From NCBI RefSeq assembly GCF_003591485.1, contig NZ_QZCF01000001.1:496001-560000 (forward strand): a stretch of 64,000 nt of DNA, written 5' to 3'. The stretch comes from Paenibacillus sp. 1011MAR3C5. GTDB lineage: Bacteria; Bacillota; Bacilli; Paenibacillales; Paenibacillaceae. The notes beneath the pieces are model-generated. The model was not told the origin of the DNA and did not search any database. It was given only the letters and a program-made list of their open reading frames with translations. Of this stretch, positions 54,190 to 62,249 are shown in pieces; positions within the stretch are counted from its first letter, which is position 1; each line of letters begins with the position of its first letter. The position numbers and the translations under genes were made by a program.

Positions 54190-54212
54190 ACCGGCTGCGG
54201 GTAGCAGCCGGT
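54190..54212 (-). promoter_or_regulatory. Intercistronic hairpin after the BMP lipoprotein gene
   Basis: A perfect 9-bp stem (54190-54198 with 54204-54212, ACCGGCTGC/GCAGCCGGT) with a weak U-rich tail (TTGCTTG) on the minus strand. Like the hairpin at 43338, it may raise binding-protein expression relative to the transporter genes. Confidence 0.6.
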
Positions 54213-54237
54213 ATCATGTGTTATTCAACTGAGGGTA

Positions 54238-55287
54238 TTATTGAGCCAAAGGATTAACTACTTCAATTTTACCCGATTTGATATCTTCCGCAATAACTTT
54301 TACTTTATCTACCGTTTCTTGGCCAATGAACGGGCTCAGCGGAGATTTGCTGTCTTTTGTTATAAAGGTTACGCCTACGCCATCTTCCTTCACACCGTAG
54401 TCTGCGGAGCCGAATTCAAATGTTCCTGTTGCAAAAGCTTTTACCGTCTCGTAAGCTACAGCGTCTGTACCTTTCAATTGGGACAAAACGATATGCTCCG
54501 GGTCCAGTTCAGTGCGGTCAACGTCCTGACCGGAAGAATAGAAGCCAAGTTCCTTCGCTGCTTCAAATACGCCAAGGTCGCCTACAGCAGCCATGCCCGC
54601 GACGAAGTCAGCGCCTTTGGAATGTTGAAGGATTGCAAGTTCTTTGCCCTTCGCGGAATCATCGAAGCCGCCAACGTAGTTAACCAGGAATTTTGCTTCC
54701 GGATTCGTATAAGCCAGACCTTGCTTGAAGCCTTCCGTGTACTTGCTCAGCAGCGGAGCGTCGATCGCCACAACTGCGCCAACCGTGTTCGTTTTTGTGG
54801 ACAGGCCAGCCGTTGCGCCCAGCAGGAACGCTGCTTCATGCTCGCGGAATACAACGCTGCGAACGTTCGGCAGATCAACCACTGTATCGATAATGGCGAA
54901 CGACTTGTCCGGATTTTCCGGAGCTACTTTATTGAGAGCATCTTCCGCTTGGAAAGTTGCTGTAATGATCAGATCGTAGTTTTCAGCGACCGTCGTGCGC
55001 AGGTTTTGCTCGAAGCCTGCAGGGTCTGTCGATTCAATTGTCTTAACTTCAACGCCGAACTCTTCGCCCGCACGCTTGAAGCCTTCATCCATCAGTGCGA
55101 AGAATGGGTTCACACCGATTTGCTCCGGCAGTACCAGCGCAATACGCTGCTTTTTGCCTTTATCCGCATCTCCGCCGTTTGCCGGAGCGTTGCCTTCGCT
55201 ACCTTTATTATTGTTTGTGGAACCGCATGCCGCGAGGACGCCAATCGCAAGAACCAGTGTCAGCAGCAATACCAGATGTTTCTTCAT
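54238..55287 (-). CDS. nupN: BMP family nucleoside-binding lipoprotein (NupN/BmpA type)
   Basis: A 349-residue lipoprotein with lipobox LAACG and GGGGAG 6 nt before the ATG. The BMP/PnrA-like domain shows IALVLPEQIGVNPFFALMDEGFKRA, FAIIDTVVDLPNVRSVVFREHEAAFLLGA, FKQGLAYTNPEAKFLVNYVGGFDD and DFVAGMAAVGDLGVFEAA. BMP proteins bind nucleosides. It is the first gene of the importer operon and has a clear promoter at 55333-55361. Confidence 0.9.
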   Translation of the reverse strand: MKKHLVLLLTLVLAIGVLAACGSTNNNKGSEGNAPANGGDADKGKKQRIALVLPEQIGVNPFFALMDEGFKRAGEEFGVEVKTIESTDPAGFEQNLRTTVAENYDLIITATFQAEDALNKVAPENPDKSFAIIDTVVDLPNVRSVVFREHEAAFLLGATAGLSTKTNTVGAVVAIDAPLLSKYTEGFKQGLAYTNPEAKFLVNYVGGFDDSAKGKELAILQHSKGADFVAGMAAVGDLGVFEAAKELGFYSSGQDVDRTELDPEHIVLSQLKGTDAVAYETVKAFATGTFEFGSADYGVKEDGVGVTFITKDSKSPLSPFIGQETVDKVKVIAEDIKSGKIEVVNPLAQ

Positions 55288-55332
55288 GCCGATCTCCCCT
55301 TTTTTGTCCGTGAAATGTACTAATTCCTATTT

Positions 55333-55361
55333 ATCCTAGTAGTTTTCTAGGAATTTGTCAA
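55333..55361 (-). promoter_or_regulatory. SigA-type promoter with overlapping inverted repeat
   Basis: On the minus strand TTGACA (55356-55361), a 17-nt spacer and TAGGAT (55333-55338) form a near-consensus vegetative promoter for nupN. An inverted repeat, CCTAG-N7-CTAGG (55335-55351), lies between and over the two boxes, well placed for a repressor such as the upstream MarR protein. Confidence 0.75.
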
Positions 55362-55463
55362 TCCTATATATTCGACATTTTTCTACTTTATTCTACATTA
55401 ATATAGCGCGGAAGCAATGTCGCACGGACAAACGTTCAAAAAGTTGTAACATTGATTCCGTTT

Positions 55464-55910
55464 TCATTCTTCTCTTTCCATATTGCGCTTCATTGTTGTG
55501 AACAGATCGAGCGCTTTCTCCATATCTTCCGTATCCATTCCGCGGAACAGCTTAATCATGACTTTTTCTCTTACTTGGAGCATCGACTGGACCATCGCTT
55601 CTCCGTTTTTGGTCAGCATTAGCATCACTGCCCGTCGGTCTTCCTCGCTGCGCTCCCTCGATACATAACCAAGCTCAATCAGCCTGTCAGCAATACCTGT
55701 TACGCCGCCGCTCGTAATTTGGAGTCCTTCCGCAAGCGCGGAAGCCTTCTGCGGACCGGATTCCGACAATATAATCAGCATTCTGCCGTGGGTCATGCCA
55801 AGAGCGTGCTCGTTCTCCCTGTTCCACTCCGCTTGAATCAGCTTCCTAACCTCGCGGAACGATTCGTCTAGCGACTTCATTAACTCCATTCTTTCTTCCA
55901 TGGAAGTCAT
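55464..55910 (-). CDS. MarR family transcriptional regulator
   Basis: A 148-residue regulator. The winged helix is MTHGRMLIILSESGPQKASALAEGLQITSGGVTGIADRLIELGYVSRERSEEDRRAV... in outline, with the wing SEEDRRAVMLMLT; the flanking helices form the dimer interface. GAGGAG lies 14 nt or more before the ATG, further than usual. It is 176 nt upstream of nupN on the same strand and may control it through the repeat in the nupN promoter; this is inference. Confidence 0.85.
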   Translation of the reverse strand: MTSMEERMELMKSLDESFREVRKLIQAEWNRENEHALGMTHGRMLIILSESGPQKASALAEGLQITSGGVTGIADRLIELGYVSRERSEEDRRAVMLMLTKNGEAMVQSMLQVREKVMIKLFRGMDTEDMEKALDLFTTMKRNMEREE

Positions 55911-56004
55911 ATGGGCCGTGTCACTCTCCTCTGGACTTTAGTCCCGATTTCTTGAACACAGTATAGACTTGACTCGGTGTAACGTCAATGATAGGCAGCA
56001 TAAT

Positions 56005-56037
56005 GAAGCCAGCCGGATTCTCTGACCGGCTGGCTTC
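56005..56037. terminator. Hairpin directly after the orphan ureA
   Basis: A 12-bp perfect stem (56005-56016 with 56026-56037, GAAGCCAGCCGG/CCGGCTGGCTTC) lies 18 nt past the ureA stop. U-runs are poor, but it marks the end of the transcription unit, showing that ureA is not followed by other urease genes. Confidence 0.6.
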
Positions 56038-56054
56038 TTCAATTGGCCGGGCAG

Positions 56055-56360
56055 TCAGCCCGTTATCGGGAATGGCACAATCACCAGACGCGTCCCCTCC
56101 GGAAAATCCGCTTCCACCTGGACCTCCCGAAGCATCTCGGCAATGCCGCACATCACCTGATCCTTACGCAGCGTGCTTCGCGCCAGGTCGGCAATCTGCG
56201 CCTCGCTCATGCCTTCGCTGGCACCCTCCATCATCCGGGAAGTGATCAGCGCCACGCTCTCCAGGTAATTCAGCTTAACACCGCGCTTTAATCGACGTTT
56301 TGCCAGATCGGCTGCTATTGCGTTAAGCAGCAGCTCCTTTTCCCGTTCGGTCAAAGCCAC
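56055..56360 (-). CDS. ureA: Urease gamma subunit, orphan
   Basis: The GTG at 56360 gives MALTEREKELLL, the normal start of UreA, with GGGGAG 9 nt upstream; a GTG at 56366 is possible. The 101-residue product is full length: DLAKRRLKRGVKLNYLESVALI, MEGASEGMSEAQIADLA, VMCGIAEMLREVQVEADFPEGTRLV. Urease is a UreABC trimer needing UreEFGD for nickel. None of these are present here; a hairpin follows at once, and the next gene downstream is a MarR regulator. A TnrA/GlnR-type box lies upstream. Other subunits may lie elsewhere in the genome. Confidence 0.88.
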   Translation of the reverse strand: MALTEREKELLLNAIAADLAKRRLKRGVKLNYLESVALITSRMMEGASEGMSEAQIADLARSTLRKDQVMCGIAEMLREVQVEADFPEGTRLVIVPFPITG

Positions 56361-56435
56361 ATCCACTCTCCCCTTCCGGAATGTATTCGCTCTTCAATCA
56401 GCCAATCATGCCGCAAAAGAAAACGCATTATTACA

Positions 56436-56452
56436 TGTTATATAATATAACA
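56436..56452. promoter_or_regulatory. TnrA/GlnR-type nitrogen box upstream of ureA
   Basis: TGTTA-TATAATA-TAACA fits the published TnrA/GlnR consensus TGTNA-N7-TNACA exactly and is a perfect palindrome extended to ATGTTATAT-A-ATATAACAT (56435-56453). It is about 76 nt upstream of the ureA start. In Bacillus subtilis, TnrA and GlnR control the ure operon. Confidence 0.75.
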
Positions 56453-56534
56453 TAAAATATCCCGTTTGAAGAGGGATTCGACAATTTCACGAAGGAAAAA
56501 TAACATTCTCATTACACAATCGGATCCAACACTA

Positions 56535-57485
56535 TCAAAAACCTAACGCCGTTCTCAGTCCCGACTTCCCTTTCACTTCAAAACCGTATTCGTACAGCTT
56601 TATCGTCTCCAAAAATCTGGAATCGATATTGTCCGCTCCCATAATGACAGAGATCAACCGCGTACCATCCTGCTTTACGGTCCCTGTAAAGCAATAACCC
56701 GCAGCCGGCGTGTAGCCCGTCTTAAGGCCATCATTGCCAGGATAGGCGAATGGCTTGTCGGTCAGCATCAAATTCGTAGATGCAAGCGTCTGTCTCTGGG
56801 TCGATACGCTGACACTGCCTCGGCTCGTAACCGCAAGCACCTCAGGATACTTCCCGATCAGATGTCCCGCAATGACCGCCGTATCCTTCGCTGTCAGCAG
56901 TGTATCACGTGCATGGGCTGAACCATTGTACGGCGCAATATCCGATTTGCTTAATCCCGACGCATTGCCAAATACTGCCCCATGAGACAGCCCGATGCTT
57001 GCAGCTTTCTTATTCATCAAAGCCACGAAGGCTTCCTCAGAGTCTGCCAAGTGCTCAGCGAGCGCTACGGCAGCATCATTGGCCGAATGGATGGTCATCG
57101 CGTCGAACAATTCTCTGACGCTCACCTCTTGACCTTCGATCAACCCCATTCTGGCGCCAGGCACTGCGGCAGCATAGCTGCTTGCCGTCGCAATATCGCT
57201 CCAGCGGGCTTCGCCTCTTGCAACAGCGTCCAGCACCAAAATTTCTGTCATCATCTTCGACATGCTTGCCGGAGGCAGCGGCTCGTTCGCATTTTTCTCA
57301 AAAATAACCTCTCCTGTCGTCGCATCGATCAGGATCGCCGATGCTGAGGCCAACTGCAGCACATCCTTTTTTAAAAAGCCGTCTTTCAGCCATCCCGCAC
57401 CTATATATACGATCGCGACTACTGCCGCTACCATCGTCAACCGCATGCCGTATCTTGGTTTTGTCTTTACCATCATTTTCAACAA
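56535..57485 (-). CDS. D-alanyl-D-alanine carboxypeptidase (S11, DacF-like)
   Basis: A 316-residue penicillin-binding carboxypeptidase with an N-terminal signal or anchor (MRLTMVAAVVAIVYIGAGW). Active-site motifs are complete: SMSK with the nucleophile Ser, SAND, and KTGYT. It removes the terminal D-Ala of peptidoglycan stem peptides. The domain ends without the usual PBP5 C-terminal beta domain, so it is the short form. A TTG start at 57485 has GAGGGG 6 nt upstream. The upstream region carries CTTAAG repeats and an 18-bp palindrome. The gene follows the VanR/VanS-like pair on the same strand. Confidence 0.9.
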   Translation of the reverse strand: MLKMMVKTKPRYGMRLTMVAAVVAIVYIGAGWLKDGFLKKDVLQLASASAILIDATTGEVIFEKNANEPLPPASMSKMMTEILVLDAVARGEARWSDIATASSYAAAVPGARMGLIEGQEVSVRELFDAMTIHSANDAAVALAEHLADSEEAFVALMNKKAASIGLSHGAVFGNASGLSKSDIAPYNGSAHARDTLLTAKDTAVIAGHLIGKYPEVLAVTSRGSVSVSTQRQTLASTNLMLTDKPFAYPGNDGLKTGYTPAAGYCFTGTVKQDGTRLISVIMGADNIDSRFLETIKLYEYGFEVKGKSGLRTALGF

Positions 57486-57510
57486 AAAAATCCCCTCTCG
57501 CTCTGTTGTC

Positions 57511-57528
57511 TATACTGATCAGTATAGG
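57511..57528. promoter_or_regulatory. 18-bp palindrome in the carboxypeptidase promoter
   Basis: The perfect palindrome CTATACTGATCAGTATAG begins 26 nt upstream of the carboxypeptidase start and contains TATACT and TATAGA, either of which could be a -10 box. It may be an operator overlapping the promoter. Confidence 0.6.
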
Positions 57529-57537
57529 CAGCCAAGC

Positions 57538-57586
57538 TTAAGGAGACTGTAACTGTTTCATAAATAAATCTTAAGACCTTCTTAGT
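57538..57586. promoter_or_regulatory. CTTAAG direct repeats upstream of the carboxypeptidase gene
   Basis: CTTAAG at 57538, CTTAAG at 57571 and CTTAG at 57582 lie 33 and 11 nt apart, that is in helical phase. The close pair (CTTAAG-N5-CTTAG) begins 86 nt upstream of the start codon and matches the pair at 59562. OmpR-family regulators bind such 11-bp-spaced repeats. Confidence 0.6.
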
Positions 57587-57672
57587 TTTATCTATAACCA
57601 GGCACTAACAGGTACCCATTAGTGTTCCGAGCGCGCTTGCAGACGGTTCACCTTCTATGATTCATCCACATA

Positions 57673-58788
57673 TTACTGCAAGGGCAGGATTACGCGGAAG
57701 ACGGTACGCTCCGTGTTGCTGTCCGCATCGATGGCTCCGCCGTGCTTCTCGACGATGCTCTTGCTTATCGCAAGGCCCAGGCCGGAGCCGCCTGACCATC
57801 TGGTTCTTGACTTGTCGGCCCGATAGAACCGGTCGAAGATATGCGGCAGATCAATCGCCGAGATCGGCTCGCCATAGTTCACGATAGCAACGGAAACCTT
57901 GCCTTCCATTAAGGCGATCCATACATCGATGCGCTTGCCCTCACGTCCGTACGACATGGCGTTCGAGATTAGATTCTCGAATACGCGCGCCAGCTTGCCG
58001 GCATCCGCTCTCACAGTAATCTGCTTCTCTTCACTGTGCAGCTGACTCACCATGCCCACTTCCTCCAGCGGCATATGGTACTGCACCAACAATTGCCCCA
58101 GCATCTCGACCAGATTGATCGGCTCCAGCTTGAGCGCGATCGTATCATGCCTCATTCTCGTATACTCGAACAAGTCATCGATCAGCTCGTGAAGATGCTG
58201 CGACTTCTTATACGCGATCGCAATATAATGGCGCAGCTCCACTTCATCGCGATACCGGTCCTGTTCGATAAGACCCAGATAGCCGACCACCGAAGTGAGC
58301 GGCGTACGCAGATCATGCGATACATTCGTGATCAATTCGTTTTTCGCTTGCTCCGCACGCCGTTCTTCCTCCAGCGCATGCTGAAGGCGATCTGACAGCC
58401 GATTGACGTTGCGGGCAAGCACGCCGAACCCGCTTCTTTGACGGACGGTGATCTGATGGTTCATCTCCAGCTGGCCGTCGGCAATCTGGCGTACCGTATC
58501 ATTGATTTTGCCGAAGGCGCTGAATTGCACCCACTGAAGAATGAAGAAGCAGACACAGAATAGCAGCACCCATATGAACCACAGCCCCAGCGCATAGGGC
58601 AAATCATTGATGAAAAAGACACCCAAATCCCGCAGGAACCAAAACGATCTGAAGTTGCTGGACAGGAAGAGAGCGACGACATATAACAGTGCAACCCCCA
58701 CCAAAGACAGGATAGCGGCAAAGAAAATATTCAGAAACGACCGGAACACAAGCCGGAAGACGACGTTATCCTTCAATTTTGTAGCCAA
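57673..58788 (-). CDS. VanS-like sensor histidine kinase
   Basis: A 371-residue kinase with two N-terminal helices (IFFAAILSLVGVALLYVVALFL and ALGLWFIWVLLFCVCFFILQWV) and a very short external loop, as in intramembrane-sensing or VanS-type kinases. A HAMP part leads to NVSHDLRTPLTSVVGYLGLI with the phosphorylated His; ATPase motifs are NLISNAMSYGREG, FDRFYRADKSRTRWSGGSGLGLAIS. It overlaps the regulator gene by about 23 nt; the TTG start at 58788 is not certain (a TTG at 58776 is an alternative). No vanHAX genes are present, so resistance is not implied. Confidence 0.88.
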   Translation of the reverse strand: MATKLKDNVVFRLVFRSFLNIFFAAILSLVGVALLYVVALFLSSNFRSFWFLRDLGVFFINDLPYALGLWFIWVLLFCVCFFILQWVQFSAFGKINDTVRQIADGQLEMNHQITVRQRSGFGVLARNVNRLSDRLQHALEEERRAEQAKNELITNVSHDLRTPLTSVVGYLGLIEQDRYRDEVELRHYIAIAYKKSQHLHELIDDLFEYTRMRHDTIALKLEPINLVEMLGQLLVQYHMPLEEVGMVSQLHSEEKQITVRADAGKLARVFENLISNAMSYGREGKRIDVWIALMEGKVSVAIVNYGEPISAIDLPHIFDRFYRADKSRTRWSGGSGLGLAISKSIVEKHGGAIDADSNTERTVFRVILPLQ

Positions 58789-59476
58789 CCCCCCACACGG
58801 TTACAATCAGCTTCTCGCCCAGCTCCTTCTCCAGCTTGTCGCGGAGCTTGCTGATATGCACCATAACCGTATTGTTTGATTCAAAATACTTCTCCTTCCA
58901 CACCTGTTGGAAAATATCCTCTGCGCTGAACACCCGTCCCGGCTGGCTGGCCAGCAGATGCAGGATGCCGAACTCCGTGGACGTAAGATGCAGCTGTCTG
59001 CCGTCTACATTGGCGGAATGGCTCAGCTTGTCAATGCGGAGCGCGCCTAGCCTCAGCTCCTTGCTTTCGCTATCACGGCCTCCGTTGGAGGATTCTGCAG
59101 GCTTGCTGTACTGATAAGACCGCCGCAGCAATGAGCGTATTCGGGCAATCAGCTCAAGCGGGTTGAAGGGCTTCGTAATATAATCGTCCGCCCCTGTCAT
59201 CAGTCCCATAATTTTGTCCATATCGCCGGTTTTAGCGCTGACCATCAGAATCGGCACATGGTGGTCCTTGCGAATTCTCCTGCATACCTCCAGCCCGTCC
59301 AGCTTCGGCATCATAATATCGAGAATGACAAGATCGGCAGCCTCCCGCTCGAACGCTTCTATCGCCTGTTCGCCGTCGAATGCTATCTCTGTCTGGAATC
59401 CTTCGTTTCTCAAGTAAATTTCGATCAGTTCGGCGATCTCCCGCTCGTCGTCCACGATCAATACGCGACGCTCCAC
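58766..59476 (-). CDS. VanR-like OmpR-family response regulator
   Basis: A GTG at 59476 is chosen because GGAGG lies 9 nt upstream; an ATG 9 nt earlier directly abuts the site. The 236-residue protein has a receiver domain (VDDE, phospho-acceptor Asp in DLVILDIMMPK, Lys in YITKPFNPLELIARI) and a C-terminal winged helix (LHLTSTEFGILHLLASQPGRV, then VWGVGYKIEG). A pair of CTTAAG repeats is found 86 nt upstream, suggesting autoregulation. Divergent from ilvD. Confidence 0.9.
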   Translation of the reverse strand: MERRVLIVDDEREIAELIEIYLRNEGFQTEIAFDGEQAIEAFEREAADLVILDIMMPKLDGLEVCRRIRKDHHVPILMVSAKTGDMDKIMGLMTGADDYITKPFNPLELIARIRSLLRRSYQYSKPAESSNGGRDSESKELRLGALRIDKLSHSANVDGRQLHLTSTEFGILHLLASQPGRVFSAEDIFQQVWKEKYFESNNTVMVHISKLRDKLEKELGEKLIVTVWGVGYKIEG

Positions 59477-59561
59477 ACCATTCATCCTCCTTGATTTTGT
59501 TGTTTCTACTATACATGAACGAACGTCGAAACGTAATCGGGAAAGCCGTATTTTCACAAAG

Positions 59562-59578
59562 CTTAAGTCATTCTTAAG
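59562..59578. promoter_or_regulatory. CTTAAG direct repeat upstream of the VanR-like gene
   Basis: CTTAAG-N5-CTTAAG, with an 11-bp repeat period, lies 86 nt upstream of the response-regulator start and also 155 nt upstream of divergent ilvD. On the minus strand a TATAGT box follows 48 nt later. It shares TAAGAA-x-G-x-CTTAAG with the carboxypeptidase site. Confidence 0.6.
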
Positions 59579-59732
59579 GATTAATTAATGAAGCGACCGG
59601 ATATTGTCAGCAGTCCCCTTTATATAGCCAACGGTTGTCCGTTATGATAAAATTATGAGTATTCATTATTTTAGGTCATAAGCGCCGGGGCGCATGCAGC
59701 GCTCTGGCTATTTTTAAGGAGGTTCTACATTA

Positions 59733-61418
59733 ATGGCGGCCAAAAGAATGCGTTCTGACATGATCAAAAAAGGCTTCGACCGCGCGCCACACCGCAGCTT
59801 GCTGCGCGCTGCGGGCGTGAAAGATGAAGACTTCGGCAAACCGTTTATCGCGGTATGCAACTCTTATATCGACATCGTACCAGGCCACGTTCACTTGCAG
59901 GAATTCGGCAAACTGGTCAAAGAAGCAATCCGCGAGGCGGGCGGCGTACCATTCGAGTTTAATACCATCGGCGTAGACGACGGCATTGCCATGGGCCATA
60001 TCGGCATGCGTTATTCCCTTGCCAGCCGCGAGATTATTGCGGACTCCGTAGAGACGGTTGTGAACGCGCACTGGTTCGACGGCATGATCTGTATTCCGAA
60101 CTGCGACAAAATTACGCCGGGCATGATTCTAGGCGCACTTCGCGTTAACATTCCGACCATGCTTGTCAGCGGCGGACCGATGAAAGCCGGCAAAACATCC
60201 GACGGCCGTCCGATCTCCCTCTCCAGCGTATTCGAGGGCGTAGGCGCGCACCAAGCCGGCAAGATCAGCGACGACCAATTGCTTGAGCTTGAGCAATACG
60301 GCTGTCCGACTTGCGGCTCCTGCTCCGGCATGTTCACAGCCAACTCCATGAACTGCCTTGCGGAAGCGCTTGGCCTTGCTCTTCCGGGCAACGGCACGAT
60401 TCTGGCGGTTGCGCCAGAGCGCAAAGAATTCGTTAAGGAAGCTGCTCGCCAGCTGATGAAGCTGATCGATCTTAACCTGAAGCCGCGCGATATCGTAACG
60501 AAGGAAGCGATTGACAATGCTTTCGCTGTCGATATGGCGATGGGCGGTTCCACGAACACCGTGCTTCATACATTGGCAATCGCACATGAAGCTGGTATCG
60601 AATACCCGATCGAGCGCATTAACGAAGTGGCAGAGCGTGTGCCGCATTTGGCGAAGATCGCGCCAGCATCCGATTATCATATTGAAGATGTACACAATGC
60701 GGGCGGCGTAAGCGCCGTATTGAACGAGCTCTTCAAGAAAGAAGGCGCGCTTCACGGCGATACCATGACCGTAACGGGCAAGACGCTGCGCGAGAATGCT
60801 GAAGGTTGCGAAGTGAAGGATAACGACGTTATTCGCTCCATTGACAATCCGCATACCGAGCGCGGCGGACTAGCTGTCCTGTTCGGCAACCTTGCACCGA
60901 ATGGCGCCATTATCAAGACAGGCGCAGTCGACAAGTCGGTTGGCGGCTACCACAAGGGTCCTGCGATCTGCTTCGATTCCCAGGATGAAGCGCTCGCTGG
61001 CATCGCTGGCGGCAAGATCAAAGAAGGCCATGTCGTCATTATCCGCTATGAAGGACCAAAAGGCGGCCCAGGCATGCCTGAGATGCTTGCTCCGACTTCC
61101 CAAATCGTCGGCATGGGTCTTGGCGCCAAAGTCGCTCTCGTCACGGATGGTCGCTTCTCCGGCGCTTCCCGCGGCATCAGCATCGGCCACGCTTCGCCGG
61201 AAGCGGCTGAAGGCGGACCGATCGCATTCGTACGCGACGGCGATATCGTCGAGATCGATATGAACAACCGCACGATGAACCTGATGATCAGCGACGAGGA
61301 GTTCGAGCAGCGCCGTGCTGAATGGCCTGGCTTCGAATTAAAGATCAAGCGCGGCTACCTTGCGCGTTACGCTCACCTCGTTACTTCCGCCAGCACAGGC
61401 GGCGTTATGAAAATGTAG
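59733..61418 (+). CDS. ilvD: Dihydroxy-acid dehydratase
   Basis: A 561-residue enzyme converting 2,3-dihydroxy-isovalerate to 2-ketoisovalerate in valine, leucine and isoleucine synthesis. It needs an iron-sulfur cluster and Mg2+: Cys ligands are in [25 protein letters not shown] and [25 protein letters not shown] is 9 nt before the ATG. Alone on its strand; no T-box was seen in the 250-nt leader, though a GC-rich hairpin (AGCGC/GCGCT near 59680-59705) followed by TATTTTT may act as an attenuator. Followed by a strong terminator. Confidence 0.96.
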   Translation: MAAKRMRSDMIKKGFDRAPHRSLLRAAGVKDEDFGKPFIAVCNSYIDIVPGHVHLQEFGKLVKEAIREAGGVPFEFNTIGVDDGIAMGHIGMRYSLASREIIADSVETVVNAHWFDGMICIPNCDKITPGMILGALRVNIPTMLVSGGPMKAGKTSDGRPISLSSVFEGVGAHQAGKISDDQLLELEQYGCPTCGSCSGMFTANSMNCLAEALGLALPGNGTILAVAPERKEFVKEAARQLMKLIDLNLKPRDIVTKEAIDNAFAVDMAMGGSTNTVLHTLAIAHEAGIEYPIERINEVAERVPHLAKIAPASDYHIEDVHNAGGVSAVLNELFKKEGALHGDTMTVTGKTLRENAEGCEVKDNDVIRSIDNPHTERGGLAVLFGNLAPNGAIIKTGAVDKSVGGYHKGPAICFDSQDEALAGIAGGKIKEGHVVIIRYEGPKGGPGMPEMLAPTSQIVGMGLGAKVALVTDGRFSGASRGISIGHASPEAAEGGPIAFVRDGDIVEIDMNNRTMNLMISDEEFEQRRAEWPGFELKIKRGYLARYAHLVTSASTGGVMKM

Positions 61419-61445
61419 TTAGGATGTCCAATCAGGAAGAGCAAA

Positions 61446-61475
61446 GAAAGGGCCCGATGAGGGCCCTTTCTTTTG
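61446..61475. terminator. Bidirectional terminator between ilvD and the glycerophosphodiesterase gene
   Basis: A perfect 10-bp stem (61446-61455 with 61461-61470, GAAAGGGCCC/GGGCCCTTTC) followed by TTTT on the plus strand and TTTG on the minus strand. Confidence 0.88.
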
Positions 61476-61481
61476 TTTTAA

Positions 61482-62213
61482 TTAATTATCCAATATCGTT
61501 CTTAAAAGACCCGGCTTATTGGTGATCAATCCTGCTACGCCCAAATCTATAAGATTTCTCAGATCTGCTTCTCTATCCACCGTCCAAGGATAAACGGCTT
61601 TGCCGGCAGCATTGGCGATCTCCATATAGGATTCGGTGACGAACGGATAATGCGGATGCAATGAAAATACTTCAACACCCGCTTCCTCTTCGAATGTTTT
61701 GAAGTCCGCAACCTCTTGATGATAGAGCAAACCAATGCGAATGTCAGGCAATTGTTTTTTAAGCTCCGCCAAGCAGCCATAATGAAACGAGGATACGACT
61801 GTACTTCCAATACGGTCCGTTTTGCTTAATACATCCATTAAGCCGCTTACCATACCGGGTGTTCCCGCGGCCTTTATCTCGACATTAAACTGGACATTAG
61901 CAGGCACCTTCGTCAATACCTCTTCAAGCAGAGGAACATATTCCCCAGCATATTGATCGCTAAACCAATTGCCGCAATCATAACCTTTCATATCTTCGTA
62001 ATGAAGATTAGCGATTTCGCCTACACCATTAGTCGTGCGATCTAATGTGTGGTCATGAATAACGACGACCTGCTTATCCTTGGTAAGATGAACGTCCAGC
62101 TCGATCATATCGCATTCCTGCTTAACACCTAGCATAAATGCTGCCAATGAATTTTCAGGAGCCTCCGCTGAAGCACCGCGATGTGCGATTACAAGTGGCT
62201 TTGCCGCTTTCAT
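61482..62213 (-). CDS. Glycerophosphodiester phosphodiesterase
   Basis: A 243-residue cytoplasmic GDPD enzyme hydrolysing glycerophosphodiesters to glycerol-3-phosphate and an alcohol. Motifs: IAHRGASAEAPENS, IELDVHLTKDKQVVVIHDHTLDRTTNG (metal and catalytic His residues), VPLLEEVL, NVEIKA and a final AVYPWTVDREADLRNLIDLGV. GGAGGG lies 6 nt before the ATG. Length and lack of a signal peptide fit the UgpQ group. It is downstream of the repeat-rich surface protein on the same strand. Confidence 0.93.
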   Translation of the reverse strand: MKAAKPLVIAHRGASAEAPENSLAAFMLGVKQECDMIELDVHLTKDKQVVVIHDHTLDRTTNGVGEIANLHYEDMKGYDCGNWFSDQYAGEYVPLLEEVLTKVPANVQFNVEIKAAGTPGMVSGLMDVLSKTDRIGSTVVSSFHYGCLAELKKQLPDIRIGLLYHQEVADFKTFEEEAGVEVFSLHPHYPFVTESYMEIANAAGKAVYPWTVDREADLRNLIDLGVAGLITNKPGLLRTILDN

Positions 62214-62249
62214 TCTGTTCCCTCCATTATAAATAGAATAACGGTGCAG

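Noticed and set aside
54241..55323. 360-residue plus-strand frame opposite the BMP lipoprotein gene
   Set aside because: It is the antisense of a clear BMP lipoprotein with a lipobox and promoter; the plus-strand product is Cys/Arg/Phe-rich without any recognisable domain.
59580..59732. Branched-chain amino-acid T-box before ilvD
   Set aside because: The leader is too short and lacks the conserved T-box sequence; only a short GC hairpin is present.
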